From: Roseivirga sp. BDSF3-8
Lineage (GTDB): Bacteria > Bacteroidota > Bacteroidia > Cytophagales > Cyclobacteriaceae
Direction of reading: 5' to 3'
NCBI RefSeq assembly: GCF_041449215.1
Contig: NZ_JBGNFV010000001.1
Span: 682,001-746,000 of the forward strand
DNA length: 64,000 nucleotides
The notes beneath the pieces were generated by a model that saw only the letters and a program-made list of their open reading frames with translations, had not been told where the DNA came from and ran no database searches. Positions 1 through 9,283 of this stretch are shown one piece after another. The position numbers and the translations under genes were made by a program. The number at the start of each line of letters is the position of its first letter. Within the stretch, counting starts at the first letter, position 1.

Positions 1-420
1 ATCCAGTGTCTGGCCGCTTAGCCCTATTACCTCAGCATGGCCAGGTTTTCCATAAATTACGATCTGCCCTTTCGCATCCTGAGATTTATCAAAGGCATTT
101 TTCACCCTGTTTTGAAGTTTAAGCACTACAGGACAGGAGGCATCAATAAGTTCAATATTGTTTTTCAGAGCTACCTGGTAGGTTTCCGGCGGTTCGCCAT
201 GCGCCCTGATAAGCACCTTACAATCTCTGATGTCACTGAGTTGGTCACGATCTATCACCCTCAGGCCTTTAGCATGGAGACGTTTTACCTCCATATCGTT
301 ATGAACAATATCGCCAAGGCAGTACAGTGTACCGCTTTCTTCCATCTCATCTTCGGCCATTTGGATAGCAAACTCCACACCGAAGCAATATCCTGAGTTT
401 TTATCGATCGTTACGTTCAT
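1..420 (-). CDS. ispH: 4-hydroxy-3-methylbut-2-enyl diphosphate reductase (IspH), 3' part cut by window edge
   Basis: IspH (LytB) catalyses the last step of the MEP isoprenoid pathway, reducing HMBPP to IPP and DMAPP with a 4Fe-4S cluster. The first 140 codons are present. I translated them from the ATG at 420: residues 11-16 read GYCFGV, which holds the first cluster cysteine. DIVHN lies near residue 38, RAHGE near residue 73 and DASCPVV near residue 93, which holds the second cysteine. The rest of the gene lies beyond position 1. It begins 20 bp after the cmk stop on the same strand, so the two are probably cotranscribed. The start is clear because the N-terminus matches the family without extension. 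No strong Shine-Dalgarno is visible, only an A/T-rich spacer. Confidence 0.95.
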   Translation of the reverse strand, partial: MNVTIDKNSGYCFGVEFAIQMAEDEMEESGTLYCLGDIVHNDMEVKRLHAKGLRVIDRDQLSDIRDCKVLIRAHGEPPETYQVALKNNIELIDASCPVVLKLQNRVKNAFDKSQDAKGQIVIYGKPGHAEVIGLSGQTLD

Positions 421-440
421 AAAAAAAACCTTTATTTGGG

Positions 441-1157
441 TCAGGCATTACTCAAGGCCTTCATTCGCGAGCGAGCAAGCTCAATAATTTTCTGAACCTG
501 CTGCTCAAAGGTAATGTAGCTGGTATCAATTTCGTGAGCATCGTCTGCCTTTCTAAGCGGACTCACCTCACGGGTACTGTCAATACGGTCACGGGTAGCC
601 AAATTTTCTTTTATCTCATCAGAAGTAATTTCCACACCATTACTTTCTAATTCGCGCATACGGCGATCTACCCTGGCCTCAAAATTGGCAGTCATAAATA
701 CTTTTAATTCTGCATCCGGATATACAGTGGTACCGATATCCCGGCCATCCATAACCACGCCTCCGCCTTTGCCCATTACACGCTGAAGGTCTACCATAGC
801 GGAGCGTACTTCAGGTATTACGGACACCTTGCTGACCATATTGGACACGCGCATTCTGCGAATGTCTTCTTCAATGTTGCCCCCATTAAGGTAGGTCTCA
901 AAGCGCCTTTCAGCTTTGTTGTATTTGAACGTGATTGTAATCTCTTTCAGCGCTTTGGCTATCTGCTGCTGATTTTCCAGATCGACATTATGGTCCAGAA
1001 AATACAGGGTCACCGCCCTGTACATAGCGCCACTATCCACATACGTAAAGCCTAACCTTGATGCCACCTCCTTTGCGGTGCTGCTTTTACCACAGGCAGA
1101 ATATCCGTCTATGGCAATAATTATTTTTTTATCCTGGTCAGTGGCCGTGTCGTACAT
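441..1157 (-). CDS. cmk: Cytidylate kinase
   Basis: This enzyme phosphorylates CMP and dCMP to the diphosphates in pyrimidine salvage, in the cytosol. The P-loop GYSACGKSST is at about residues 18-27, YVDSGAMYRAVT follows at about 39-50, and GRDIGTTVYPDAELKVFMTA at about 138-157 is the conserved core. The later RDRIDSTREVSPLRKADDA segment is the CMP-binding/lid signature. At 238 aa it is close to the usual 220-230. About 10 extra residues precede the P-loop region, and the first ATG at 1157 is the simplest start. It lies 20 bp upstream of ispH. The 190 bp between its start and the divergent adenine deaminase gene holds no clear consensus promoter. Confidence 0.95.
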   Translation of the reverse strand: MYDTATDQDKKIIIAIDGYSACGKSSTAKEVASRLGFTYVDSGAMYRAVTLYFLDHNVDLENQQQIAKALKEITITFKYNKAERRFETYLNGGNIEEDIRRMRVSNMVSKVSVIPEVRSAMVDLQRVMGKGGGVVMDGRDIGTTVYPDAELKVFMTANFEARVDRRMRELESNGVEITSDEIKENLATRDRIDSTREVSPLRKADDAHEIDTSYITFEQQVQKIIELARSRMKALSNA

Positions 1158-1348
1158 ATCAGCAGTCCTTTATAGGGCAGGGAATAGGTTTTCTTTTAGG
1201 AATGGTGCGCGGTTTATTGGTTTTGCATGATGAGAGACTCATGCCCATGCAAAATATAAGCAACAGAGAATAAGCAATACTTTTTTTCAAACCGAACCTG
1301 TTTTCTAATTTAGGCACAAATATAATAATTAAAGCGGCGGGTCATGAA

Positions 1349-3025
1349 TTGCCTGCCCTTAGTTTTATTTCTTACACCCAAACACAGCTTTTTTTGAAAT
1401 CGTTTACCATTTCCGGCCAACTTATAGATATCCTTGCCAAGGAAACCTATCCCTGTACCATACAGGTTGAAAATGGCGTGATTTCGTCAGTGCAACGAAC
1501 GGAATCCGCGGACCCCTATTTTATTATTCCCGGATTTATCGATGCCCATGTGCATGTGGAAAGCAGCATGTTGGTGCCTTCAGAATTTGCCCGGTTAGCA
1601 GTAGTGCATGGAACAGTGGCTACTGTCTCCGATCCTCATGAAATCGGTAATGTTTTAGGCACTGAAGGGGTTAAATATATGATCGAAAATGGCCGAAAGA
1701 CACCTTTTAAATTTGCTTTCGGCGCCCCTAGCTGCGTGCCTGCCACTACATTTGAGACCGCTGGTGCGACCATTGATGCCGAGGGAGTTCGTGACCTGCT
1801 GGAAATGGAGGAGATACGCTACCTGGCTGAAATGATGAACTGGCCGGGTGTGTTGTATGGAGACGAAGAGGTGTATAAAAAAATAGCGGCTGCAAAAGAG
1901 CTGGGCAAACCGGTAGACGGCCATGCTCCCGGCCTTAAGGGTGAACAGGCCAAAAAGTATATCGAAGCTGGTATCTCCACTGACCATGAGTGCTTCACTG
2001 CTGAAGAAGCCCTGGACAAGCTGAAATATGGAATGAAGATACTGATCCGTGAAGGAAGTGCGGCCCGGAATTTTGAAGCATTAGCCGATCTGCTTCATGA
2101 GCACTATGACAGCATGATGTTGTGTTCGGATGATAAACATCCGGATAATCTTGTGGAAGGCCACATAAACACATTGTGCGCCAGGGCAGTAGCTAAAGGG
2201 ATAGATAGTTATAAAGTGCTGCAGGCCGCCTGTATAAACCCTGCCACTCACTACAACCTGCCTGTAGGCCTATTAAAAAAAGGGGACCCTGCTGATTTTG
2301 TCATGCTCCATGACCTGGAAAGCTTCCGTGTTCATAAAACCTATATAGATGGGGACTTAGTGGCTGAAGAGGGCAAAACCTTAATTCCGAGGGTAGACAA
2401 TGAAATTATAAACCATTTTAGCTGCGAGCTGAAATCGCCTGACGATTTCTCGATTAAAGCTTCCGGCCAGACGTTGAATGTAATTGAAGCGATGGATGGC
2501 CAGTTGATTACCAACAGGCTCCAGGAGCCCCCCCGTATCGAGAATGGCCTGGTAATAGCCGACACTGACCGGGATATTCTAAAGCTTACGGTCGTAAATC
2601 GCTATCAGGATGCAGACCCTGCCATTTCTTTTATCCGAAACTTCGGACTCAAAAATGGGGCCCTGGCCAGTTGTGTCGGGCACGATTCGCATAACATTAT
2701 TGCCGTAGGTTGCGATGATGAGGCCATTGCCCAGGCAGTAAATCTGGTTATTAAGAATAAAGGTGGAATAAGCGCAGTCGGCCGGGATGAGGAAATGGTC
2801 TTACCCTTGCCAGTGGCAGGTATAATGTCTGCTGATGACGGATACGAGGTAGCCAGGCAGTACAGCGCCATAGATAAGTTTTCCAAATCGCTGGGTAGTG
2901 AGCTGGAATCCCCTTTTATGACTTTATCATTTATGGCCCTTTTGGTAATTCCTTCGGTGAAGCTTAGTGATAAGGGGCTGTTTGACGGAGATAAATTCGC
3001 CTTTATTGAGCCATTTGCCTCATAA
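1349..3025 (+). CDS. ade: Adenine deaminase (amidohydrolase family)
   Basis: This enzyme deaminates adenine to hypoxanthine in purine salvage. The metal-dependent amidohydrolase fold is marked by DAHVHVESSM at about residues 65-74 and ATVSDPHEIGNV just after. VDGHAPG near residue 190 and CSDDKHPDN near residue 262 supply further metal and catalytic residues. The C-terminal adenine-deaminase domain contains SHNIIAVG near 448. Neither possible start is an ATG. TTG at 1349 adds 15 residues with no family character, whereas TTG at 1394 gives a product starting KSFTISGQL that fits the usual N-terminus and a length of about 543 aa. I prefer 1394 but give the longer frame. The neighbours do not suggest an operon partner. 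Confidence 0.9.
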   Translation: MPALSFISYTQTQLFLKSFTISGQLIDILAKETYPCTIQVENGVISSVQRTESADPYFIIPGFIDAHVHVESSMLVPSEFARLAVVHGTVATVSDPHEIGNVLGTEGVKYMIENGRKTPFKFAFGAPSCVPATTFETAGATIDAEGVRDLLEMEEIRYLAEMMNWPGVLYGDEEVYKKIAAAKELGKPVDGHAPGLKGEQAKKYIEAGISTDHECFTAEEALDKLKYGMKILIREGSAARNFEALADLLHEHYDSMMLCSDDKHPDNLVEGHINTLCARAVAKGIDSYKVLQAACINPATHYNLPVGLLKKGDPADFVMLHDLESFRVHKTYIDGDLVAEEGKTLIPRVDNEIINHFSCELKSPDDFSIKASGQTLNVIEAMDGQLITNRLQEPPRIENGLVIADTDRDILKLTVVNRYQDADPAISFIRNFGLKNGALASCVGHDSHNIIAVGCDDEAIAQAVNLVIKNKGGISAVGRDEEMVLPLPVAGIMSADDGYEVARQYSAIDKFSKSLGSELESPFMTLSFMALLVIPSVKLSDKGLFDGDKFAFIEPFAS

Positions 3026-3096
3026 CCCGCCTATCTGATAACTAATTGCTCTAATAGAGAGTTAATTATGGTACCACACTAAAACCGTATGATGCT

Positions 3097-3570
3097 ATGA
3101 GAGCAAATCAACATTTGACAATTGAAAGAGTAGGCATAAAGTATGGCCTGCTCACCTGCGCCGGGTTAATCGGCTACTTTCTGTTGATGAAAGCATTTAA
3201 CCTGGAGCATAATCTTGAATTACGGGCATTTAACCTTATCATTTTGGGTAGTGGTGTCCTGGCAGCAGTTAAGTACTTTAAGCATCACGCATTTCACTCA
3301 ATGACCTATTTGCGTGGTTTGGGTGCAGGCATGCTCACCTCAATAATAGCTGTGATATCGTTTTCCTTATTGGTTTTCATATATCTGAGCTTTATCCAGC
3401 CCCAGTTTATGGAGGTAATTCGTAATAATGAACCATTTGGTCTGTACCTTAATCCTTATAATGTCACTGCCATTATTGTTTTTGAAGGACTGGCAAGCGG
3501 GTTCCTGCTATCATTTGCTATGATGCAGTACTACAAAACCAGTCATTTCACCAACCCGGTAGACAAATAA
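3097..3570 (+). CDS. DUF4199-type small integral membrane protein
   Basis: This is a 157-aa protein with four hydrophobic stretches, at about residues 13-32, 43-60, 75-98 and 122-145. The spacing and charged loops resemble the Bacteroidota DUF4199 family. No catalytic motif is visible and the function is unknown. It ends 13 bp before an acidic helical protein, and the two are probably cotranscribed. The start ATG at 3097 is followed by a short polar N-terminus before the first membrane segment. I am confident it is a real membrane protein and only moderately sure of the family name. Confidence 0.75.
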   Translation: MRANQHLTIERVGIKYGLLTCAGLIGYFLLMKAFNLEHNLELRAFNLIILGSGVLAAVKYFKHHAFHSMTYLRGLGAGMLTSIIAVISFSLLVFIYLSFIQPQFMEVIRNNEPFGLYLNPYNVTAIIVFEGLASGFLLSFAMMQYYKTSHFTNPVDK

Positions 3571-3583
3571 ACCTAAATTGAAT

Positions 3584-3883
3584 ATGGAAGAAAAAGGAGG
3601 CAAAGTAGAAGGCCTGTTAAGTGACCTTGGAAAGAAAATTGACCAGTTGGTAGAGAAAATGCGCCACTCCGGAGATGATATAAAACGAGAGGTGGGTGAT
3701 TTATCAGAAGATCTGAAAAGCTCCAGGGACAAGTTGGAAAATGAATTCCAGCAATTCAGAACCAAAATGGAACAGGAACGGCGATCTGATAAATGGAAAG
3801 AAGTGGAGATTCGCCTTGAAAATGCAGCCAATGAACTGAAAAAGGCTGTAGAGGTGGTGGTGAATCGAAATACGCAAAAGTAA
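3584..3883 (+). CDS. Small charged coiled-coil protein, unknown function
   Basis: This is a 99-aa protein made almost entirely of Lys, Glu and Asp-rich amphipathic helix, for example KIDQLVEKMR and LENEFQQFRTKMEQER. It resembles the apolipoprotein-like or YtxH/DUF-type helical proteins that often lie beside membrane proteins in Bacteroidota. The open frame could begin at TTG 3578, but ATG 3584 directly after it is the better start. It follows the DUF4199-type gene by 13 bp, and a strong hairpin overlaps its stop codon. No enzymatic motif is visible. I infer a structural or stress-related role from composition only. Confidence 0.7.
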   Translation: MEEKGGKVEGLLSDLGKKIDQLVEKMRHSGDDIKREVGDLSEDLKSSRDKLENEFQQFRTKMEQERRSDKWKEVEIRLENAANELKKAVEVVVNRNTQK

Positions 3884-3903
3884 AGGGGCACAAAGGCCCC
3901 TTT
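3882..3903 (+). terminator. Hairpin terminator after the coiled-coil gene
   Basis: AAAGGGGC pairs with GCCCCTTT across a short loop. The stem starts at the stop codon of the coiled-coil gene. The following T-run is short, so termination may be partial. Confidence 0.65.
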
Positions 3904-3955
3904 AGATTCAGATTGAGAGATTAGTACTCTTCACCGATAAACAAATAATCAATAG

Positions 3956-3986
3956 GTAGGCCGGGACATAGCTTCCGGCCTACTTT
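3956..3986 (+). terminator. Second inverted repeat in the 3884-4155 gap
   Basis: GTAGGCCGG and CCGGCCTAC form a perfect 9-bp stem followed by TTT. It probably terminates or insulates transcription ahead of the ABC-F gene. The rest of this 270-bp gap shows no gene. Confidence 0.5.
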
Positions 3987-4155
3987 GCCTTATAACCACT
4001 ATATAAGAAAATAAATTTCTTGCAGTGCCTTAATTTTTTCGGCTGGCAAAGAAATACCACTGTCCTCCAAGTTAGGCGAAAGTTTTTAAAATGAAAAAAG
4101 CAATTGCCTTGCTCGTATAGTCGCCATTCCCCTTCCTTTTTCTTTATTTTGCCAC

Positions 4156-6042
4156 ATGAATTTTTTATCTGTAGAATCTATTACCAAATCATTTGGTGAG
4201 CGGATGATCCTGGACGGTGTTACCTTTGGTCTTAGTCAGGGCCAAAAGACAGCCTTGGTGGGCATAAATGGTAGCGGGAAGTCCACCCTCCTGAAAATTT
4301 TGTCCGGAGAGATGAAGCCTGATTCGGGGGAAGTTTCCTTTCGCAATGATCTCCGGGTAGCTTACCTCGCCCAGAATCCTCCTATGAATGAAGAGGCCAC
4401 AATAATGGACGAGGTTTTTGATGATTCAGACCCCGTAGTATCTCTTGTGAGAGAATATGAATATCATTTGCATAGATCAGTAACAGATACGGATTCGCAG
4501 GAGAAACTTACCGAGCTCATACCTAAAATGGATGAACTTGGTGCCTGGGATTATGAGGTGCAGGCAAAACAAATACTAGGCCGCCTCGGCCTCTACGACC
4601 TGGATAAAAAAGTAGGCTTGCTAAGTGGGGGACAGCGCAAGCGCGTGGCAATGGCCAGGGTGCTGATGGAAAAGCCCGACCTGGTGATCATGGATGAGCC
4701 AACGAACCACCTGGACCTGGAAAGTATCGAATGGCTGGAAGCATTTCTGGCTTCTTCACAAATGTCTCTCTTGCTGGTGACCCACGACCGTTATTTTCTC
4801 GAAAGGGTGACTGATCATATCATAGAGCTCGATGAGGGTAAGGTCCATACCTACAAAGGCAATTATAATTACTTTCTGGAAAAGAAGGCTGAGCGAATAC
4901 AACAGGAGGTCGCAGAAGCTGATAAGGCGCGTAACCTGATGCGTAAAGAGCTGGAGTGGATGCGCAGACAGCCCAAGGCTCGCGGCACGAAGGCCAAGTA
5001 CCGGGTAGATGCTTTTTATGACCTAAAAGACAAGGCAGGCAATCGCCCTGAGGAGCGCAGTATGACCATGAACATAGGCACTGAACGACAGGGCAAAAAA
5101 ATACTGGAGGTAAAACACCTTAATAAGCAATTTGGAGACCTGGTAATTCTGGATGACTTCAACTACGTATTCCGCAAAAATGAGCGCATAGGTATAGTCG
5201 GAAAAAATGGGACAGGCAAATCAACTTTCCTTAATATTCTGACGGAACGTGAGCAGCCGGATAGCGGAGAGCTAGACAAAGGTCATAACACGAAGTATGG
5301 TTACTATACACAGGAAGCAGACCTATTTGATGATGATCAGCGGGTGATTGATACCGTACAGGAAGTAGCCGACATCATAACCATGAGCGACGGCCATACC
5401 ATAACTGCCTCCCAGCTGCTACAGCACTTTATGTTTCCGCCCAAAAAGCAATACGATAAAGTAGGCAAACTGAGCGGGGGAGAAAAACGACGCTTGCAGC
5501 TACTGCGTACACTCATGAGCAAGCCCAACTTCCTGATTCTGGATGAGCCTACTAACGATCTGGACCTTCTTACACTGAACGTACTGGAGGAGTTTCTGGA
5601 TAATTATGACGGTTGCCTTATGGTGGTTTCTCACGATAGATACTTCCTGGATAAGCTTACCGACCACCTCTTTGTATTTGAAGGTGATGCTGAGATACGG
5701 GACTTTCCAGGAAACTATACGGACTACAGGGAATTTAGAAAACTGCAGGAGCACGAGAAAGAGCCCAAAGCTGACAATAAACCGCAAAAAGAAGCTGCTA
5801 AACCCTCACAGACCACTACGGAGGAAAACAAGAAGCTCAGCTATAAGGAAAAAAGAGAGTTTGAACAATTAGAGGCTGACATACCTAAACTGGAAAAGGA
5901 GAAAGCAGGACTAATCCAAAAAATCAACAGCGGAGAGGAAGACTACGAAAAACTCACCGGGTGGTCCCAGGAGCTGGAAACATTACAGGAACAACTGGAC
6001 GAGAAAGAGCTCAGGTGGCTGGAATTAAGTGAAAGGACTTAA
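4156..6042 (+). CDS. ABC-F family ATPase, Uup-like
   Basis: This is a soluble protein with two ABC ATPase domains and no membrane segments, which is the ABC-F plan. Known members act on the ribosome, and Uup also affects genome stability. Domain 1 has Walker A GINGSGKST at about residues 36-44, signature LSGGQRKR near 155 and Walker B LVIMDEPTNHLD near 175. Domain 2 has GKNGTGKST near 350, LSGGEKRR near 440 and FLILDEPTNDLD near 458. The linker between the domains is rich in Arg and Lys (RRQPKARGTKAK). A charged C-terminal extension of about 90 aa forms a coiled coil, as in Uup. It overlaps the convergent pentapeptide-repeat gene by 4 bp. The product is 628 aa, normal for the family. Confidence 0.9.
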   Translation: MNFLSVESITKSFGERMILDGVTFGLSQGQKTALVGINGSGKSTLLKILSGEMKPDSGEVSFRNDLRVAYLAQNPPMNEEATIMDEVFDDSDPVVSLVREYEYHLHRSVTDTDSQEKLTELIPKMDELGAWDYEVQAKQILGRLGLYDLDKKVGLLSGGQRKRVAMARVLMEKPDLVIMDEPTNHLDLESIEWLEAFLASSQMSLLLVTHDRYFLERVTDHIIELDEGKVHTYKGNYNYFLEKKAERIQQEVAEADKARNLMRKELEWMRRQPKARGTKAKYRVDAFYDLKDKAGNRPEERSMTMNIGTERQGKKILEVKHLNKQFGDLVILDDFNYVFRKNERIGIVGKNGTGKSTFLNILTEREQPDSGELDKGHNTKYGYYTQEADLFDDDQRVIDTVQEVADIITMSDGHTITASQLLQHFMFPPKKQYDKVGKLSGGEKRRLQLLRTLMSKPNFLILDEPTNDLDLLTLNVLEEFLDNYDGCLMVVSHDRYFLDKLTDHLFVFEGDAEIRDFPGNYTDYREFRKLQEHEKEPKADNKPQKEAAKPSQTTTEENKKLSYKEKREFEQLEADIPKLEKEKAGLIQKINSGEEDYEKLTGWSQELETLQEQLDEKELRWLELSERT

Positions 6043-6917
6043 GCGATTAAGGCTTCATGCTTAGTCACCTCTTCCAGAGAGCCGTCCAGTAAGCCCGGGT
6101 ATCTGGCATTGATCCGGGCTTCAAAGCCCTCATCAAATCTGGCCAGGTATAAGCTTTTTACGTCAGCGAATTGCTCTATGGAAAGGCCTTTAGCCCCTCT
6201 CAGGTCAGCTTTATATAGGTTAGCGCTATCAAAATTGGCCCCGCTCAGATCAGCTCCCCGTAGGTCAGCCTCCATCAGGTAAGCATTCTTCAGATTGGCT
6301 TTTATCAAATATGCATCTCTGAAGACTACCTTGATCATGAAAGCATCTGAAAAATCGGCGCCGCTGGCATATGCACCGCTCAAGTCTGCCTGATTCAGGT
6401 TTGCACAGCTCATATTTGTCTGGTTCAACCTGGCTTCTGCCATCTTGCATTCGATCAGGTGAGCATGGGCCAGGTTAGCATAATTCAGGTTGGATTTGAC
6501 CAGATTTACATAGTTCAGGTTCGTTCTGGCCAGGTAGCAATTCACAAGGTTAATTTCATAAATACCATGGCGATTGAGTCGCTTCACATTACCTGTAGTC
6601 CTGAAAGCAGCCTCTTCTGATTCCCATAGCCTGAAGTCATCAATCTCATCTTTAAACATCCTCACACGCTGCCTTCTTTCTCCGTTCTTGGTGAGCCAGA
6701 ATATTAGTATACCTATCACTGCTATATCAAACAGCATACCGTGAGCTTCGGCAAGCACCTGACCATAGAAGTTTTTGAAATCTGAAAGGTAATACGGCAG
6801 GCTTAACCCAATCACCACGAAGGCCAATAACACTAGTACGATAAGGGTAGTGAGAATAGGCTTTTCGCTAACAGAATGGATCTTTTCTGACAGGTCGCTA
6901 AAGATAGCTTTAATCAT
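6039..6917 (-). CDS. Pentapeptide-repeat protein with two N-terminal membrane helices
   Basis: Two hydrophobic helices near the N-terminus (LIVLVLLAFVVIGLSLPYYL, then MLFDIAVIGILIFWL) are followed by a cytosolic linker. About 20 pentapeptide repeats of the A(D/N)LXX type come next, for example ANLNQADLSGA and ADLRGADLSGANFDSANL, and should form a right-handed quadrilateral helix. The role is unknown; such repeats usually mediate protein contacts. The frame opens at a TTG nine codons earlier, but the ATG at 6917 gives a natural N-terminus (MIKAIFSDL). It converges on the ABC-F gene with a 4-bp overlap, and no terminator is visible between them. Confidence 0.85.
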   Translation of the reverse strand: MIKAIFSDLSEKIHSVSEKPILTTLIVLVLLAFVVIGLSLPYYLSDFKNFYGQVLAEAHGMLFDIAVIGILIFWLTKNGERRQRVRMFKDEIDDFRLWESEEAAFRTTGNVKRLNRHGIYEINLVNCYLARTNLNYVNLVKSNLNYANLAHAHLIECKMAEARLNQTNMSCANLNQADLSGAYASGADFSDAFMIKVVFRDAYLIKANLKNAYLMEADLRGADLSGANFDSANLYKADLRGAKGLSIEQFADVKSLYLARFDEGFEARINARYPGLLDGSLEEVTKHEALIA

Positions 6918-6967
6918 GAGGAGGCTGATGTTTGATCGCAGCAACTATGATTAGCAATTTAACAGCC

Positions 6968-7903
6968 TTATCCGTTAAAAAATATGGATTTCAGTTTGTT
7001 AACTAACGTCTCATTAATCTTCACGTATGATTCATGAGTCCAGCCTGCCACATGGGGGGAAAATATCACCTGATCAGAAGCTACCAGGTACTCAAAGTCC
7101 TGTATCTGTCTATCAGTCAGGGTCTTTAGTTTTTCATTTTCTAAGACATCCAGTGCTGCACCCTTTACTTTTCCGCTTTCTAAAGCAGCCCTTAAAGCCC
7201 TCAATGGCACTATTTCCCCCCGACTGGTATTCAATAGAAAAATGGCTTTTTTGAATTTACTAAGAAACTCCTCATTAATCCACGCTTTCGTTTCACTTGT
7301 TAGCGGAACATGCAAGCTCAGAATATCTGTCTCTCTAAAAAGTTCATCTAAAGTGGCTTCTATCACAAAATCATCCGAAAAGCCCTTTTTATACTTATCA
7401 TACCCTAAAACCTTGCATCCGAAACCTGAAAGTCTTTTTGCAAATGCCTGTCCCATATATCCGCACCCGATAAGCCCTATTGTCTTGCCCATCAGTTCTA
7501 TGCCCCGGTTTCCTTCACGGTCCCACACCTTATTTCTCACCTCTCTGTCAGCCCTCAAAAGGTTATTAAACAAGGCCAGAAGCATGCCCACGCCATGTTC
7601 TGCCAGGGCGTCTCGGTTTCCCTCAGGCGCATTGACCAGGTAAATGTTTCTTTTGCGTACAACCTCTACATCTATCTGATCCAGCCCGGCACCTGCCCTG
7701 GCGATAAATTTCAGTTTTTCGGCTCTGGAAATAAGCTCCTCATTTAAAGGCGTTTTGCTCCTCACCACCATACCCTCATAGCGATCAGCTATATTCAGTA
7801 TTTCTTCCCGTTTGATGTCAGGGCGGTAGTCGGGTTTGATACCTGCTTCTTCCAGCATGGGCATGAGGCTTTCGTGCATCCGGTCAATGATCAGGCAGCG
7901 CAT
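6968..7903 (-). CDS. D-isomer 2-hydroxyacid dehydrogenase (SerA-like)
   Basis: This NAD-dependent oxidoreductase belongs to the D-3-phosphoglycerate dehydrogenase group. The Rossmann motif GLIGCGYMGQAFAKRL is at about residues 142-157. The catalytic Arg is in LLNTSRGEIV near 224, the Glu follows, and the catalytic His is in SPHVAGWTHES near 284. At 311 aa it lacks the C-terminal ACT domain of classical SerA, so it is the short form. It may be a phosphoglycerate dehydrogenase or a related 2-ketoacid reductase; the sequence alone does not settle the substrate. mgtE lies just upstream on the same strand with a gap of about 24 bp, suggesting cotranscription. Confidence 0.88.
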   Translation of the reverse strand: MRCLIIDRMHESLMPMLEEAGIKPDYRPDIKREEILNIADRYEGMVVRSKTPLNEELISRAEKLKFIARAGAGLDQIDVEVVRKRNIYLVNAPEGNRDALAEHGVGMLLALFNNLLRADREVRNKVWDREGNRGIELMGKTIGLIGCGYMGQAFAKRLSGFGCKVLGYDKYKKGFSDDFVIEATLDELFRETDILSLHVPLTSETKAWINEEFLSKFKKAIFLLNTSRGEIVPLRALRAALESGKVKGAALDVLENEKLKTLTDRQIQDFEYLVASDQVIFSPHVAGWTHESYVKINETLVNKLKSIFFNG

Positions 7904-7927
7904 AAGGGTCTATGATTTAGAAAGTGC

Positions 7928-9283
7928 TTAAAGATTATAAAGCAAGTGGGCCACAAAGAAATACACAGCCAGGCCCAACAGGTCATTGGCAGTAGTGATA
8001 AAAGGGCCAGAGGCCAGCGCAGGGTTTATGCCTACTTTATCCAGTATAAGGGGGGTAATGGTACCCATAAACGACGCTAACAATACTACACTGAAGAGGG
8101 CAATACTTACCACCAGGGCTAACCGTATATCTTCAGCCATGATCAGCTTTACGGCTAGCAACACGATAAGTCCCAGTACCAGGCCATTTAATATTGCCAC
8201 CGTTAGTACTTTGAGAATACGCTTACCAATACCGGTGCCGAAAAGTGAAGGATTAGCAAGGCTTTGTACTACTATGGAAGAGCTCTGAATACCCACATTA
8301 CCTCCTGTAGCTGTAATCAGGGGTATGAAAAAAGCCATTGCAGGTATAATTTGGATGTCTTTCTCAAAAAAACCGATAAACTGGGCACCCAGAAGACCAC
8401 CTGCCATCCCAATGATAAGCCACGGTAAACGAGCCCTGCTAAGCATCCATACGCTGTCTGCTTCTTCCACATCTTCGGATATACCTGCCATGATCTGACG
8501 TTCCTGTTCAGCCAGTTCCGTGATCACATCTACAATATCATCTATCGTAATCCGACCTACCAGCTTACCCTGTACGTTTACCACCGGTACTGCATCCAGG
8601 TCATACTTTTGCATGATCTGAGCCACCTCTTCTTCGTCCATGTAGGTTTCCACCATGGCTATTTCAGGCTCATACAGATCAGCTATCTTTGTATTATCAT
8701 TAGCCAGTATGATCTTTTTCACACCGATTCTACCTATGAGGCGTTCACGGTCATCCACCACATAGATGCTGTAGAGCTTCTCTACATTTTCTGCCTGGCG
8801 CCTGATCTCTTCAATAGTCTGTACTACCGTCCAGTTTTGATTGGCCTTAATAAACTCTTTTGCCATCAGGCCGCCCGCACAGTCCTCCTCATAGTGGAGT
8901 AGCTCCAGGATATGGGCCGCCTTCTCTTCATTTTCCACGAAGGCCATCACCTCTTCCCTAAGCTTCACCGGCAGCTCATTCAGAATATCCACTGCATCAT
9001 CAGAATCCAGGTAATTGATAAAGCGGGCAATTTCTTCAGGGGTAAAGTTGACCAGAAACCTGGGCCGGATGTCTTCATCCAGATCATTAATAATCTCTGC
9101 CCCGGTTTCTGCATCCAGCGCTTCTATCACATAGCGGGACTCCTCAGTATCCAATTCGTACAGCAGTGAGGAAATATCCGCCGGGTTTACCCCTTCCAGG
9201 CTTTCCCGAATAAAGCGGTCGTCCTGCTCGCCCACGGCCAGCCGCAGGCGATCCAGAAATTCCTTACTGAGTTCAAATGGCAT
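7928..9283 (-). CDS. mgtE: Magnesium transporter MgtE
   Basis: This is an inner-membrane Mg2+ channel gated by cytosolic Mg2+. The acidic MgtE N domain of helical repeats occupies about residues 1-130. Two CBS domains follow (AGGLMAKEFI near 140, DAVPVVNVQGKLVGRITIDD near 235). Five membrane segments fill the C-terminal third, with the conserved TGGNVGIQSSSIVVQSLA near 324 and a TTANDLLGLAVYF end. The frame could start at a TTG at 9295, but ATG 9283 overlaps the rsmA stop as TAATG and gives MPFELSKEF, so I use it. Translational coupling to rsmA is likely. The product of 451 aa is normal for the family. Confidence 0.93.
   Translation of the reverse strand: MPFELSKEFLDRLRLAVGEQDDRFIRESLEGVNPADISSLLYELDTEESRYVIEALDAETGAEIINDLDEDIRPRFLVNFTPEEIARFINYLDSDDAVDILNELPVKLREEVMAFVENEEKAAHILELLHYEEDCAGGLMAKEFIKANQNWTVVQTIEEIRRQAENVEKLYSIYVVDDRERLIGRIGVKKIILANDNTKIADLYEPEIAMVETYMDEEEVAQIMQKYDLDAVPVVNVQGKLVGRITIDDIVDVITELAEQERQIMAGISEDVEEADSVWMLSRARLPWLIIGMAGGLLGAQFIGFFEKDIQIIPAMAFFIPLITATGGNVGIQSSSIVVQSLANPSLFGTGIGKRILKVLTVAILNGLVLGLIVLLAVKLIMAEDIRLALVVSIALFSVVLLASFMGTITPLILDKVGINPALASGPFITTANDLLGLAVYFFVAHLLYNL

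Noticed and set aside
37-396. Plus-strand 119-aa frame
   Set aside because: Lies fully opposite the well-supported ispH gene and has no family character.
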